This document shows, one piece after another, positions 52,691-61,419 of a DNA stretch of 64,000 bases. The notes beneath the pieces are model-generated. The model saw only the letters and a program-made list of their open reading frames with translations. It had not been told where the DNA came from and searched no databases. This stretch comes from Leptospira sp. WS60.C2 (GTDB taxonomy: Bacteria; Spirochaetota; Leptospiria; Leptospirales; Leptospiraceae). The position numbers were made by a program, and so were the translations under genes. Every line of letters begins with the position of its first letter. The first letter of the stretch is position 1. The stretch spans positions 3,231,501 to 3,295,500 of the forward strand of contig NZ_CP162133.1 of the NCBI RefSeq assembly GCF_040833955.1. The letters run 5' to 3'.

Positions 52691-52823
52691 GTGTTTAACG
52701 TTCCTGCGGGTGGTTTTCTTCCACTATACGGAAGGAAAGTACCCTGTCATTTTCATTTTTAGACTAGGTTTTGGGTTGGGCTGGTGAAAACTGTCCCGAA
52801 GATTGATTTTAGGAAAGAAATAA

Positions 52824-53315
52824 TTGAAAATCATCGGAATTGATCCAGGATCCCACCGCGTGGGTTATGCCATTTTGTCCTTTCCCGAAGGACTTCGGAA
52901 AAACCCATCTCTATTGGGATACGGAACCATCGAAGTGGCTCCCAAAACCCCTTCGCCCGATAATTTAATACAAATTCGTAGGGAATTGCAGGCAATTCTT
53001 TCCGAATTCCAACCCGAATTTGCTGCCGTAGAAGAGTTGTTTTTTGTACAAAACACCACAACGGGAATGAAGGTTTCCGAATCTCGCGGGGTGATATTAC
53101 TCACTTTGGGGGAAAATCAAATTCCGATGGTCTCTATGACTGCCACCCAAATCAAAAAAGGAATCTCTGCCAAAGGGAATGCCACAAAAAAAGAAGTTCG
53201 CGCCGCCATCCAAATGATTTTAGGATTCAAAGACCTACAAGGCCACGACGACTCTTGGGACGCCATCGCTTGTGCCTTTGTGGGTAGGTCGTTGGTTCCA
53301 AGTCTGAATCAATGA
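52824..53315 (+). CDS. ruvC: Crossover junction endodeoxyribonuclease RuvC
   Basis: A 163-residue Holliday junction resolvase. Catalytic acidic residues are visible: D7 in IGIDPGS, Glu in AVEELFF near residue 71, and Asp pair in GHDDSWDAIACAF near 140-150. Length fits the family. Start is TTG 52824, with AGGA upstream; the initial strand MKIIGIDPG leaves no later alternative. ruvA and ruvB are not adjacent. Ends 20 nt from the convergent lipase gene. Confidence 0.96.
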   Translation: MKIIGIDPGSHRVGYAILSFPEGLRKNPSLLGYGTIEVAPKTPSPDNLIQIRRELQAILSEFQPEFAAVEELFFVQNTTTGMKVSESRGVILLTLGENQIPMVSMTATQIKKGISAKGNATKKEVRAAIQMILGFKDLQGHDDSWDAIACAFVGRSLVPSLNQ

Positions 53316-53334
53316 AAGAGATTAGGCGCAGTTT

Positions 53335-54072
53335 TCAATCCTTCCTAAATCTACCAAATTTTAAATAATTGAAAATTGCCTCTTTGACCTCAGGTGCATC
53401 GACAATAAAATTATGAGTTCGATTCACTAATAGGAAATCATCCATATTCTCTAATTTTGTATTTTCAATGGAGACTTTTCCATCATCATTCCCTGGAATC
53501 AAATACGAGGAGAAAGGATCTAACGTTACATTTCCAGCAATGATAGCAAATTGAAATTTTGGAAGTCCAAGTGCATTCACAAAACCTTTTTGATCTGTTT
53601 TGAGTTGGGCAACGACAGGTCCCAAAAAGAAATTGATGAAATCAAATTGGGAGACAAAATCAGCAACTTCACTTCCTTTGTTAGGTGGTGCTAACATCAC
53701 AACTTTACCAAGGTGTTTGATTTGATTTCGATTTAAATAAGAACGAAGGATAATACCACCTAATGAGTGAGTCACAAAATGAATTTTTTGATTTTGACAA
53801 TGATCTGTGAGATTGAAAAGAGTGGAATCCGCAATTTCTGGAATGGTCATCGATGTTGATTCATAATCGATAGACACAACAAAATAGCCATTCTCAATTA
53901 AAAAATGTCTTAGATGTTTTAAGTGATTAGAAGACCTGAGGAATCCATGAATCAATACGACACATTCTTGATGATCGGAAATTTTTGATTTTTGCAAATC
54001 TTTTTGATCCGAACATCCCATATTATAAAATAACAACAAAATCAAAGTGATAAGGGGATAATTTTTTTTCAT
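53335..54072 (-). CDS. Lipase-like alpha/beta hydrolase lipoprotein
   Basis: About 245 residues from ATG 54072 (MKKNYPLITL); the open frame extends to 54234 but the earlier part is unrelated. The signal peptide ends YNMGC, a lipobox. The hydrolase has VVLIHGFLRSSNHLKH (oxyanion hole), the nucleophile elbow VTHSLGGII near residue 125-133, and a VNRTHNFIVD region with the catalytic His near 225. It resembles the triacylglycerol lipase/EstA group. Surface or periplasmic lipase is inferred. Located downstream of a broken ydeI-like gene. Confidence 0.82.
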   Translation of the reverse strand: MKKNYPLITLILLLFYNMGCSDQKDLQKSKISDHQECVVLIHGFLRSSNHLKHLRHFLIENGYFVVSIDYESTSMTIPEIADSTLFNLTDHCQNQKIHFVTHSLGGIILRSYLNRNQIKHLGKVVMLAPPNKGSEVADFVSQFDFINFFLGPVVAQLKTDQKGFVNALGLPKFQFAIIAGNVTLDPFSSYLIPGNDDGKVSIENTKLENMDDFLLVNRTHNFIVDAPEVKEAIFNYLKFGRFRKD

Positions 54073-54140
54073 CAAATTGATAAGCTCCATCCATTGCGCA
54101 TATTTAATGCTATGCGAAACTCCAATCACTCTGGACTTAA

Positions 54141-54320
54141 TCAGTGCAACTTTTGATGATTCTTCATCATTTCCAAAAGTTGCTCCATTCGTTTTTCTCT
54201 TGTTTCTGGTTTTTTCGCTGTTTGTAAGCGCCAAGCTATCGCAAAACGATCTTTAAGCCAATCAATCCATTCTTTGGGAGAGGAAAATGATAGGATATCG
54301 ACGTCTTTTTTGGAAGCCAT
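54141..54320 (-). pseudogene. YdeI-like protein remnant with internal deletion
   Basis: A 59-residue ORF from ATG 54320 (MASKKDVDIL). The first half, LSFSSPKEWIDWLKD, matches the N-terminus of YdeI/OmdA (bacteriocin-protection) proteins (compare SPEEWRxWLxxHH). The second half, LQTAKKPETREKRMEQLLEMMKNHQKLH, matches their C-terminal segment (compare SAKKxETRxRRLxxLIexxxxG). Full-length members are about 180-200 residues, so roughly 120 are missing with the frame retained. A real short paralogue cannot be excluded; the frame also continues upstream to 54428. Confidence 0.6.
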
Positions 54321-54361
54321 ATAACCTTTGTTAGGTGTAATTAATGAATTCGACTTAACAC

Positions 54362-54392
54362 CATACGATAATATTTCTATCACTATCGTATG
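54362..54392. promoter_or_regulatory. 9-bp inverted repeat upstream of the YdeI remnant
   Basis: CATACGATA (54362-54370) and TATCGTATG (54384-54392) are perfect arms 13 nt apart. They lie between the YdeI-like start (54320) and the stop of the paraoxonase-like gene (54401). No T-run follows, so an operator or weak terminator are both possible. The arm half-site spacing (22 nt centre to centre, two helical turns) suits a dimeric regulator. Confidence 0.4.
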
Positions 54393-54400
54393 ATGGAGAT

Positions 54401-55453
54401 TCAGAATGGAGTTGAAGGCTTTGGGCAAACCAAAAGGAAATCTTCAAATACTTGTGAAATCAGAAGTTTATCTTTATAAACAAGACCCGTACTGCCTGCC
54501 GAAATTTCTGCGCCTTCGTTTGCATACACTTCATTCACTTCTTTTGTTTCTGGGTTGATTTTGAAGACACGAGTGGGTGCTAAGTTTTTCCCATTCATCA
54601 CATGTCGGATGAACTTATATGTAGAATCATGTCCAGCAAGCCACAACATACCAGATTCATCTTCCAAGATATTATCTGGCCCCGCACCAATTTGAATCGA
54701 GTCTATATACTTCAAATTAATCTTTCCCCTGTCTCGATTCACTTCATAGATACGAACTGCTTTTTCGGAAAACACGGAACGATACAACAATTCCTTTTCA
54801 CCTTTCTTTCGAATGTAGATTCCATTTCCGAGAATCACAGGAACACCTAATGTTTGAAATGTGTTTCCATCATAATAGGAGATGTCGGCTCTTGCACTTC
54901 GAATGATCATGTCCCAATATTTTCGCATTGGACTACTCGTTCCATTATCATTGGATGCAAAAATTTCACCTGATTCATTCATATAAATGTCGTTGGGACT
55001 TGTGAGAGAGGGATCACTCAAAGTTTTGATGTGTTTCCATTGTCCAGTTTTCGAACGCTCAAATAATTCCAATGTATGCGGATTTTCCTCCACAAGAGTA
55101 TGCGAAATCACTGCGAGGGTATCAACTCCTTTGACTTTTGCATAACTAATACCATGTGGTCGGAAATTTTCTGGGTAGTTGGTTTCGATTTTTTTGGCTA
55201 CTAATGTTTGTTTGGGATTGGCAAACGAAATCTCAAACAAAGCACCAATGTCTTTTAATCCATTTCGACGTTCGTGCGAAGAGACAATCACTGTAGAGGT
55301 ATCTCGAATCACGTCAAAATCTTCAGGCCCCGGGGTTCCAGAAATCCGTTCACAACCGGCTATGGGTTTTTCATGGATCTGCCCTCCACAGCCAAACAAG
55401 AGAGCGGAGAGAAAAAAACTGATTGTGAGTTTCCAAATTTGTGACATACGCAT
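54401..55453 (-). CDS. Paraoxonase/SMP-30-like six-bladed propeller lipoprotein
   Basis: A 350-residue protein with signal peptide and lipobox (LLFGC). Landmarks of the paraoxonase/arylesterase group appear in order: GPEDFDVI near 42, FRPHGISY near 98-105 (PON His115 region), SLTSPNDIYMN near 150-158 (Asn-Asp of the calcium site), and GAGPDNILEDE near 255 (Asp-Asn). It probably binds calcium and could have lactonase or arylesterase activity on the cell surface. 57 nt before it stands the phasin-like gene on the other strand. Confidence 0.85.
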   Translation of the reverse strand: MRMSQIWKLTISFFLSALLFGCGGQIHEKPIAGCERISGTPGPEDFDVIRDTSTVIVSSHERRNGLKDIGALFEISFANPKQTLVAKKIETNYPENFRPHGISYAKVKGVDTLAVISHTLVEENPHTLELFERSKTGQWKHIKTLSDPSLTSPNDIYMNESGEIFASNDNGTSSPMRKYWDMIIRSARADISYYDGNTFQTLGVPVILGNGIYIRKKGEKELLYRSVFSEKAVRIYEVNRDRGKINLKYIDSIQIGAGPDNILEDESGMLWLAGHDSTYKFIRHVMNGKNLAPTRVFKINPETKEVNEVYANEGAEISAGSTGLVYKDKLLISQVFEDFLLVCPKPSTPF

Positions 55454-55554
55454 CTCTCTTATCTTACCGTAAGTTTTCAGATTCCACCATCAATTTCTTT
55501 CTCGACATTATTGTGCAGTGCAAAATAATGGATTTTAGAAGAGGTTGAACACCG

Positions 55555-55845
55555 ATGAGCAACGTGGAAAACAAACTACAAGATATCGTGAATGCCGGAA
55601 TTGGTGCTGTCAAAACTTCCAAAGAAGTTTGGGAAAAACTCGTCGTGGACCTTAACGAGAAAAAAAGCCAATTTGAAACCAACTTCCAAAAGCTAAAAGA
55701 ACAAGGCGAAAGTGACACAAGTGATCCTGCTCTCAAAGTAAAAATGGGAGTTGCTTGGGGCATCGTTCGATTTGAGGAACTCAAAGACAATGTCGTGAAG
55801 TATCTCGACAAAGCAAAAGAAGGCAAAGACAATAAACCTGCCTAA
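55555..55845 (+). CDS. Phasin-like small helical protein
   Basis: A 96-residue protein, hydrophilic and helical, with a long amphipathic stretch (IVNAGIGAVKTSKEVWEKLVVDLNEK) and a second (VAWGIVRFEELKDNVVKYL). Layout and composition resemble phasin or apolipoprotein-like proteins that coat storage granules or lipid surfaces, but no family signature is decisive. A Rho-independent terminator follows at 55885-55916. It may be a highly expressed abundant protein, judging from this strong terminator and isolated position. Confidence 0.6.
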   Translation: MSNVENKLQDIVNAGIGAVKTSKEVWEKLVVDLNEKKSQFETNFQKLKEQGESDTSDPALKVKMGVAWGIVRFEELKDNVVKYLDKAKEGKDNKPA

Positions 55846-55884
55846 GTTTTATTTTTTCATCTCACCATCCTGAATTTTCTACCG

Positions 55885-55916
55885 GCAGGTTTGTGCTCAA
55901 ACCTGCTGGGTTTTTT
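55885..55916 (+). terminator. Rho-independent terminator after the phasin-like gene
   Basis: GCAGGTTTG (55885-55893), loop TGCT, CAAACCTGC (55898-55906), then TGGG and six T (55911-55916). A 9-bp GC-rich stem followed by T-run is a classical intrinsic terminator, 40 nt after the phasin-like stop. Confidence 0.9.
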
Positions 55917-55936
55917 GCAGAAAACCAAGTGAATCA

Positions 55937-56008
55937 TCGGAGTGACCGGATTTGAACCGGCGACCCCTTGCCCCCCAGACAAGTGCGCTACCGCTGCGCT
56001 ACACCCCG
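55937..56008 (-). tRNA. tRNA-Pro (anticodon GGG)
   Basis: The minus strand folds to a cloverleaf of 72 nt. Acceptor CGGGGTG pairs with CACTCCG with one G-U, discriminator A, first pair C1-G72 as required of tRNA-Pro. D arm GCGC/GCGC, anticodon stem CTTGT/GCAAG with loop CTGGGGG giving anticodon GGG, T arm GCCGG-TTCAAAT-CCGGT. The CCA end is not encoded in the DNA. It reads CCC/CCU. Confidence 0.95.
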
Positions 56009-56080
56009 TGTTATGAAATCCAAAAACTGAATCTTACCAACTTGGTCAAGTCTTACTGATTTTTGAAACGGGAATCTAAA

Positions 56081-56569
56081 TTATGATCCTAAATTGTCAG
56101 GGGAAATGGCCCAAATGATTTGGCCATGCGCAAATTTTTCACGAGCAACATTGATCGCAATGGTGGAACCAGGTTGGAATACTAAATTTTCAGCCACTGT
56201 AGAATTGCCAAGCAGTTGTGCTGCAAAGTAGGTTATGTCAGGATTGTGACCAACTAACAACACTGTGTCGGAATTAGAAAAGTTAACCAAACAGGAGATA
56301 ATATCTGAACATCCTCTACCAGCAGCTAAATCATCGGAAGCTACCATTTCACCATTGTATTTTAATTCTTCTGAAAGGATTTCCGCCGTGTGTTTGGTTC
56401 TTGCATAGGGACTGTAATAAACTTGTTTTACAGACAAAGATGAGTTTTTAATGAACTTTCCAATTTTATGAATATCGCTAATACCCTTATCGGTTAGTTC
56501 TCTTTGTGAATCGGAAATGGTAGGGGTGGAGTTTTCTGCCTCACCGTGACGAACCAAAATGATCTTCAT
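56081..56569 (-). CDS. sixA: Phosphohistidine phosphatase SixA-like
   Basis: About 162 residues from ATG 56569 (MKIILVRHGEAENS), preceded by TAGGAG at 5 nt; the frame extends upstream to 56617 without support. The RHG motif is LVRHGEAEN with the catalytic His at residue 8, and the second His is in VGHNPD near 110. SixA removes phosphate from phosphohistidine on HPt or PTS proteins. It lies 73 nt from the tRNA-Pro gene on the same strand and diverges from rppH. Confidence 0.85.
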   Translation of the reverse strand: MKIILVRHGEAENSTPTISDSQRELTDKGISDIHKIGKFIKNSSLSVKQVYYSPYARTKHTAEILSEELKYNGEMVASDDLAAGRGCSDIISCLVNFSNSDTVLLVGHNPDITYFAAQLLGNSTVAENLVFQPGSTIAINVAREKFAHGQIIWAISPDNLGS

Positions 56570-56668
56570 ACTATCTCCTAATCCCAAGATTGAAACCACT
56601 GAATTCCCAAGAAACAAAAAATTAAGGAATTTCTTGCGAAAATGGAAGAGTGAGACATTCTAACGATT

Positions 56669-57160
56669 ATGACAAACAAACCCTACCGAAAAAATGTAGG
56701 AATGGTAGTATTTAACTCTTTAGGAAAAGTCATTGTGGGAGAAAGAATTCAATTCCCAGGTTCTTGGCAATTTCCGCAAGGTGGAATTGACGAAGACGAA
56801 GATTATCTTGAGGCCGCTAAACGAGAATTATACGAAGAGCTAGGAATCAAAAAAGTAGTTTATGTAACGGAATATCCTGATTGGATTCCCTATGATTTTC
56901 CAAACTCACTGGGACTCAATTCCCATTTGCAGAAGTTTCGTGGCCAGTTGCAGAGATGGATTTTGTTTTATTGGGATGGAGAATTGGAAGAATGCGATTT
57001 AGTCCACCATGAACAAGAATTTTTAACCATCCGCCATATGGAAATTGAGGATACAATCCAAGCTGTAATTGATTTCAAACGACCCGTTTATGAGAAGTTT
57101 GTCCCTCTTTTTAAATCTGCGATTCAAAATTACATTGCAGAGAATGCAAAAACAAAGTAA
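56669..57160 (+). CDS. rppH: RNA pyrophosphohydrolase (Nudix)
   Basis: A 163-residue Nudix hydrolase that removes pyrophosphate from the 5' end of mRNAs. The Nudix box is GGIDEDEDYLEAAKRELYEELG near residues 37-58 with canonical G-x5-E-x7-RE-x2-EE-x-G spacing. The PGSWQFPQGG lead-in is characteristic of RppH/Ap4A hydrolases. First gene of a cluster with acyP and the aldo/keto reductase. Start ATG 56669. Confidence 0.92.
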   Translation: MTNKPYRKNVGMVVFNSLGKVIVGERIQFPGSWQFPQGGIDEDEDYLEAAKRELYEELGIKKVVYVTEYPDWIPYDFPNSLGLNSHLQKFRGQLQRWILFYWDGELEECDLVHHEQEFLTIRHMEIEDTIQAVIDFKRPVYEKFVPLFKSAIQNYIAENAKTK

Positions 57161-57181
57161 GGTAATTGTAGGAGACAATCT

Positions 57182-57469
57182 TTGGGAAAATCAGAAGAAG
57201 CAAGAGCTAGAATTTTAATACGGGGAACCGTACAGGGCGTGGGATTTCGCTATTATATTTTACAAAAAGCCCAGGAAATGAGACTCAAAGGTTATACACA
57301 AAACTTACCCAACGGGGAAGTAGAAGCGGTTGTGGAAGGTGATAAATTATTTATAGAAGATTTATATCGTGCCATGCAACGCGGACCTACAAAAGCAAAA
57401 GTGAAAGATCATGTCATCGAGTGGAGTGATCCGAAAAACCAATTTAAAACATTTTTAATCAAAAAATAA
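57182..57469 (+). CDS. acyP: Acylphosphatase
   Basis: A 95-residue acylphosphatase. The catalytic Arg is in [12 protein letters not shown] near residue 22, and the catalytic Asn in [11 protein letters not shown] near 43-47. Start is TTG 57182, with AGGAG at 8 nt upstream; no ATG precedes the first strand. It hydrolyses carboxyl-phosphate bonds such as acetyl phosphate. It is 21 nt after rppH and 1 nt before the aldo/keto reductase gene, so these three are one operon. Confidence 0.93.
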   Translation: MGKSEEARARILIRGTVQGVGFRYYILQKAQEMRLKGYTQNLPNGEVEAVVEGDKLFIEDLYRAMQRGPTKAKVKDHVIEWSDPKNQFKTFLIKK

Positions 57470-57470
57470 C

Positions 57471-58487
57471 ATGAAAAAACGAAGACTTGGCAAAACAGGA
57501 ATGGTGGTTTCTGAAATTTGTATGGGAACCATGACGTTTGGATCATCTTGTAACGAAGATGAGGCGTTTCGTATCCTCGATAGAGCTTATGATGCAGGAA
57601 TTGATTTTTATGATTCTGCAGAACTCTATCCTGTACCTCCTCAAAAATCTTGGGTACACCGTACCGAAGAAATTTTTGGCAAATGGTTAAAAACAAAACC
57701 AAGAGATGGGATCATCATCGCAACAAAAGTGGCAGGGCCAGGTCATGGATGGTTTAGCCCTCCGATTCGAGAAGGTAAAACCTCTCTCGATAAATATCAC
57801 ATTCGCCGTGCCATTGAGGGCTCCTTACAAAGATTAGGTGTTGAGACAATCGATTTATACCAAACTCATTGGCCTGATCATGATGTGGCTTATGATGAAA
57901 CTATGGAAGCACTTACCGAATTGAAAGAAGAGGGAAAAATTCGATACGCGGGTTGTTCCAATGAAACTTCCTTTGGGCTCATGAAAAGTCTTTGGACTTC
58001 AGACAAATACAATCTAATTCGATATGATTCCATCCAAAACAATTTTTCCATACTCAATCGACGCTTTGAAGATGAATTAGCTCAAGTTTGCCGAAAAGAA
58101 GGTGTGTCCTTACTTCCGTATTCACCTCTGGCAGGTGGCGTACTTACTGGAAAATATAATGGCACAACCAAACCAGAAGGGGCACGTTTTGTCCGTTATA
58201 TGGGGGAAGGTGAAAGACAAAAGCGTATGTCCAATCGGTTTTTAAACGATGAAACATTAGCTTCCACAAAAGAATTGATGGAGATTGCGGCAAAGTATGG
58301 GATGAGCTCTACAGTAATGTCTGTGGCTTGGAGTAAACAACATGACTACGTTGCTTCTACCATCATCGGTGCCAATACAGTGGAACAGTTGGAGGAATCT
58401 TTGAAAGCAACGGATGTAATCCTTTCTGATGAGATTTTGAAGGAAATTAATGCTGTATCGAAAAAAATCCAATATCCGATGGGCTAA
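57471..58487 (+). CDS. Aldo/keto reductase
   Basis: A 338-residue TIM-barrel NADPH oxidoreductase. Catalytic tetrad residues: Asp and Tyr in [12 protein letters not shown] (residues ~49-57), Lys in IATKVAGPG near 84, and His in [11 protein letters not shown] near 131-137. The C-terminal phosphate-binding segment [14 protein letters not shown] is typical of the AKR13/Tas-like group. The substrate is unknown. Cotranscribed with acyP and rppH. Confidence 0.93.
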   Translation: MKKRRLGKTGMVVSEICMGTMTFGSSCNEDEAFRILDRAYDAGIDFYDSAELYPVPPQKSWVHRTEEIFGKWLKTKPRDGIIIATKVAGPGHGWFSPPIREGKTSLDKYHIRRAIEGSLQRLGVETIDLYQTHWPDHDVAYDETMEALTELKEEGKIRYAGCSNETSFGLMKSLWTSDKYNLIRYDSIQNNFSILNRRFEDELAQVCRKEGVSLLPYSPLAGGVLTGKYNGTTKPEGARFVRYMGEGERQKRMSNRFLNDETLASTKELMEIAAKYGMSSTVMSVAWSKQHDYVASTIIGANTVEQLEESLKATDVILSDEILKEINAVSKKIQYPMG

Positions 58488-58501
58488 GGATCATATTAAA
58501 C

Positions 58502-59197
58502 ATGCATTCTAACTCTGATAATCAAAATGAAAAATCAAATTTGCATAACGAGGAATTGATACCAGAAGGAAAACAAATCTCTAAATGGGAAAAATTCACG
58601 TCTGGTGTGTTTCGGAAGTTTTTGATTCTATTTTTGATTACTTACCTTTTTCCCGAATGTTCTAGTTTTGGTCCCAAAAATTCCCAAAGTAGCCTCATCA
58701 TTGTCCAAATGACAATTGTGAAAGATGAGATGATTTTGGATGAACTCATTGATCCCAGATTTCAAAAAGTGACTCTACGAAAGGGAGAAAATACGATTGA
58801 ATACAGTGAAAGTTCGAGCCAGTATTATTACTTTCAAAACTTAAAGGAAGGACAATACGAAATTGATGATGCAGTTCATCTTTTAAATCGTGGAGCTTCT
58901 GATTTTGCGTTCAGTAGCACAAAACAACCCAATAAAATTGATGTCGACTTTGAACGAGAAGAGATTCAAAAATCAAGGGTTGACCTCCAACCAGGCACCA
59001 TTGTTTTTATGGGAAGTTTTCTCGTAACAGCAGATTTCAAATTCAAAAGTGAACCCAAAATTACGGTTCGCTATAGCAAAACCAATGAAGAAGAATTAGC
59101 TGCCATGGACCATTTGTATAAAAATTTTCCGAGGTCTGGTTGGGGACAAAAAGCAAAAAACCGAGTGAAATTACTATCTAACTTCATCCAACCTTAA
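58502..59197 (+). CDS. Lipoprotein-like hypothetical protein
   Basis: A 231-residue protein. A 36-residue charged N-terminus precedes a hydrophobic segment (FLILFLITYLFPEC), whose Cys might be a lipobox Cys; alternatively a start further in (no good ATG) is used. The mature part is beta-rich with VTLRKGENTIEY and VDLQPGTIVFMGSF, resembling carboxypeptidase-regulatory/FN3-like folds. 14 nt after the aldo/keto reductase. No family recognised. Confidence 0.6.
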   Translation: MHSNSDNQNEKSNLHNEELIPEGKQISKWEKFTSGVFRKFLILFLITYLFPECSSFGPKNSQSSLIIVQMTIVKDEMILDELIDPRFQKVTLRKGENTIEYSESSSQYYYFQNLKEGQYEIDDAVHLLNRGASDFAFSSTKQPNKIDVDFEREEIQKSRVDLQPGTIVFMGSFLVTADFKFKSEPKITVRYSKTNEEELAAMDHLYKNFPRSGWGQKAKNRVKLLSNFIQP

Positions 59198-59228
59198 TCA
59201 TAGTTAACCATTATCTACCAAGTGACCA

Positions 59229-59942
59229 TCACACTATGGTGATGAGTTCAGGGTCTTGTAAGTGTGGTGTTCCATTCCAACTTACGGGTTCCCATCCATC
59301 CTCTTCACGACGAAATACACTGATAGAAGAATTCAATATGGACTTCATAAAGATTGGAAATTCTTGATGATTCATTTTACAAGAAAGACCCATCATAATC
59401 GCAATGGGAGTGCTAGAAGATACAACTAAGGTACTCTTTAGATCACTAGGGATTTGATTCGGTCCTAGCGATACCTTTTCGACATATTCATTGAATGTAT
59501 ACGGTTCCACAGGGTCCCAAACTCCATTTACCCAATCGGCTAATACAAGTTGTATGAGTTCTTGGAAATAAATACGTGTTTCTTCCTTCCCTTCTTCCCA
59601 TGCTTTTTTGTAGGATTCATATAATTTCGCAAAATGTTCGTTTGTATTTCGAATCTTTGCAGCGATTCCCAGCCACATTCGGGAATCAAATTCATCCCAG
59701 GCAGAGTTTTCAATTGGGTCGGGAATACAAAACAAATCTTCTGAAAAACTCTTTATGATTCCTTCTGCAGTTTGTTTTTGTCGATTTAACGTGCCTGTAT
59801 ACACTGAATCAAATTCGATTCGTTGTCTCTTAAAGTATTCACCAAGTAATCTTGCTTGTTTCCAGCCAACTTCTGTTAGTTGGTCATAATTTTTTCCGAG
59901 TCGATCTGCTTGTCCATGTCTGACTAGATATAAATAGGACAT
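59229..59942 (-). CDS. Histidine phosphatase family protein
   Basis: A 237-residue phosphoglycerate-mutase-like protein. The RHG motif is YLVRHGQADRL (His9), the Arg of the active site in YTGTLNRQKQTAE near 57-66, and the second His is not placed with certainty. Compared with SixA it is longer. It is the last gene of a four-gene unit: its ATG (59942) directly precedes the stop of the small DUF6285-like gene. It may act on a phosphorylated intermediate in that pathway; this is inference. Confidence 0.8.
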   Translation of the reverse strand: MSYLYLVRHGQADRLGKNYDQLTEVGWKQARLLGEYFKRQRIEFDSVYTGTLNRQKQTAEGIIKSFSEDLFCIPDPIENSAWDEFDSRMWLGIAAKIRNTNEHFAKLYESYKKAWEEGKEETRIYFQELIQLVLADWVNGVWDPVEPYTFNEYVEKVSLGPNQIPSDLKSTLVVSSSTPIAIMMGLSCKMNHQEFPIFMKSILNSSISVFRREEDGWEPVSWNGTPHLQDPELITIV

Positions 59943-60392
59943 CTATATTTGGAACCTCGGATTGGACACAGCTAAATTATCTTTCAATTGAGATTTTACC
60001 AAATCCCAGATTTTTCCCTTCGGACTGGTATCAAACTTAGTTTCTTTTTCTGCCGATACATATTTTTGACTCTGGTTACGAATCGTTTTCGCCAGAGCTT
60101 TGTTCCAATCATACAAAACTTGGGATTTTTCTTTCTTCGAAAGTTGATAATATGTTTCGATTGGGTATTTTGTTTCTAAGTCTGAAATAGAAAGTGTGGA
60201 ATTTAAAATATCCAACCATGACTTAGTCTCGTTTGAATTTTCTAATTCTCTTGCAATGACACCTAACATATTCCATGATACGAGTGTTTTGTAAGACAAA
60301 AGATCATCGCCTTCCAACTTTGGAAGCAACTCTTTCATCATAAAATCTTGTATGGCAGAGAGTAATTCTTTTGCATCTGGTCTATACTGCAT
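59943..60392 (-). CDS. DUF6285-like small protein
   Basis: A 149-residue helical cytoplasmic protein: DAKELLSAIQDFMMKELLPKLEGDDLLSYKTLVSWNMLGVIARELE near residues 6-51. This pattern, and its position right after an APH-type kinase gene, match the small accessory protein found beside ACAD10/11-like kinases (LvaB-type). It overlaps the kinase gene by 11 nt. A role as a kinase partner is expected from that family but not proven by sequence. Confidence 0.7.
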   Translation of the reverse strand: MQYRPDAKELLSAIQDFMMKELLPKLEGDDLLSYKTLVSWNMLGVIARELENSNETKSWLDILNSTLSISDLETKYPIETYYQLSKKEKSQVLYDWNKALAKTIRNQSQKYVSAEKETKFDTSPKGKIWDLVKSQLKDNLAVSNPRFQI

Positions 60393-61413
60393 TTTCTAAT
60401 TCCTCAATGAGACGCATGGCTTCCCATTCCATTTCCGCTGTCCTTCTTCCAATGGACGCAAGTTCAATTCCTTTGTCTTTCCCAGACAAATGTCGTTCTG
60501 CTTGTTGTGCACTTCCTATCGCCCAACGGACATTGCCCATGATTTCCCAGAATGTGACTTTAAAAGGATCCACGGGAATTCCTGATGTGGTTTCGTATTC
60601 TCTATAAAAATCTTTTCTGTCTCCAAACCCACCGACTTCTTTGTTTAGGCGCCCAAATCTCCAATCTCGCATACACAACCATGCGATGTCTTCATGACGA
60701 TCACCCCAGTGAGCAAATTCAAAATCTAAGATACCTTGCAAACCATTGGCATTCATCATAAAATTTCCCGTGCGATAATCTCCATGGACTAGAACAATCG
60801 AATCAACATTAGGTGCATGTGATTCCATCCAATTTAGGCACAACTCAATCGCAGGGTGAGCTTCTGGCAACCCATCTAAAGATTGTCGTAAATCAGAAAT
60901 GGCTACTGTGATATAATTGTTAGTTGTTACCAATTTTAATTTATGTTTTAACTCTTCATCGGTGACAAATTCGGGAATCACAGTGTGAAGTTTTGCCAAA
61001 TTGGAAGCGATATCAGAAACCATTTTGGTTTTGCGATAAGGATCCAATTCTTTATCTTTGGTGATATAACGACCAGTTGCTTTGCCCGCAATTTTTTCCA
61101 TTAGGAAAAAGGGAGCACCAATGATAGAAGATTCTTCTTCTAAAAACACAGGAGTTGGTGTTTTCACACCTGCATTATGAACAAGTTCTGCGACTTTAAA
61201 TTCATCTCGTTTGGATAAAGAAGACAGTAGACTCCCTCCTTTATCTGTGCGAAGGACAACCGATTTTATTGATGTATTGGAGTTTATTTCTAAAGCATAG
61301 TTGTCCTGACAAGCTCCCCCACTCAAGTGAAAGATATTGGTGACTTTAACTGGTTCTTTCCAAACAGACGTTAGATGAACCTCAACTTTGTCTTGTAGTT
61401 CTTTTATGTCCAT
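60382..61413 (-). CDS. APH-family phosphotransferase, ACAD10/LvaA-like kinase
   Basis: A 343-residue kinase of the aminoglycoside-phosphotransferase fold. LSGGACQDNYAL near residues 28-39 is the Gly-rich loop, LVHGDYRTGNFM near 205-216 the catalytic loop with Asp, and ILDFEFAHWGDRHEDIAWL the metal-binding DFE region. In the ACAD10/11 and LvaA families this domain phosphorylates the hydroxyl of 4-hydroxyacyl-CoA. It sits between an ACAD10/11-type dehydrogenase (6 nt upstream) and a DUF6285-like protein, the same order as in levulinate catabolism operons. Confidence 0.85.
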   Translation of the reverse strand: MDIKELQDKVEVHLTSVWKEPVKVTNIFHLSGGACQDNYALEINSNTSIKSVVLRTDKGGSLLSSLSKRDEFKVAELVHNAGVKTPTPVFLEEESSIIGAPFFLMEKIAGKATGRYITKDKELDPYRKTKMVSDIASNLAKLHTVIPEFVTDEELKHKLKLVTTNNYITVAISDLRQSLDGLPEAHPAIELCLNWMESHAPNVDSIVLVHGDYRTGNFMMNANGLQGILDFEFAHWGDRHEDIAWLCMRDWRFGRLNKEVGGFGDRKDFYREYETTSGIPVDPFKVTFWEIMGNVRWAIGSAQQAERHLSGKDKGIELASIGRRTAEMEWEAMRLIEELENAV

Positions 61414-61419
61414 GAATCT

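Noticed and set aside
52502..52787. Plus-strand ORF of up to 86 codons opposite the acyl-CoA dehydrogenase 5' end
   Set aside because: Antisense shadow of a well-conserved gene; amino-acid composition and lack of a ribosome binding site give no support.
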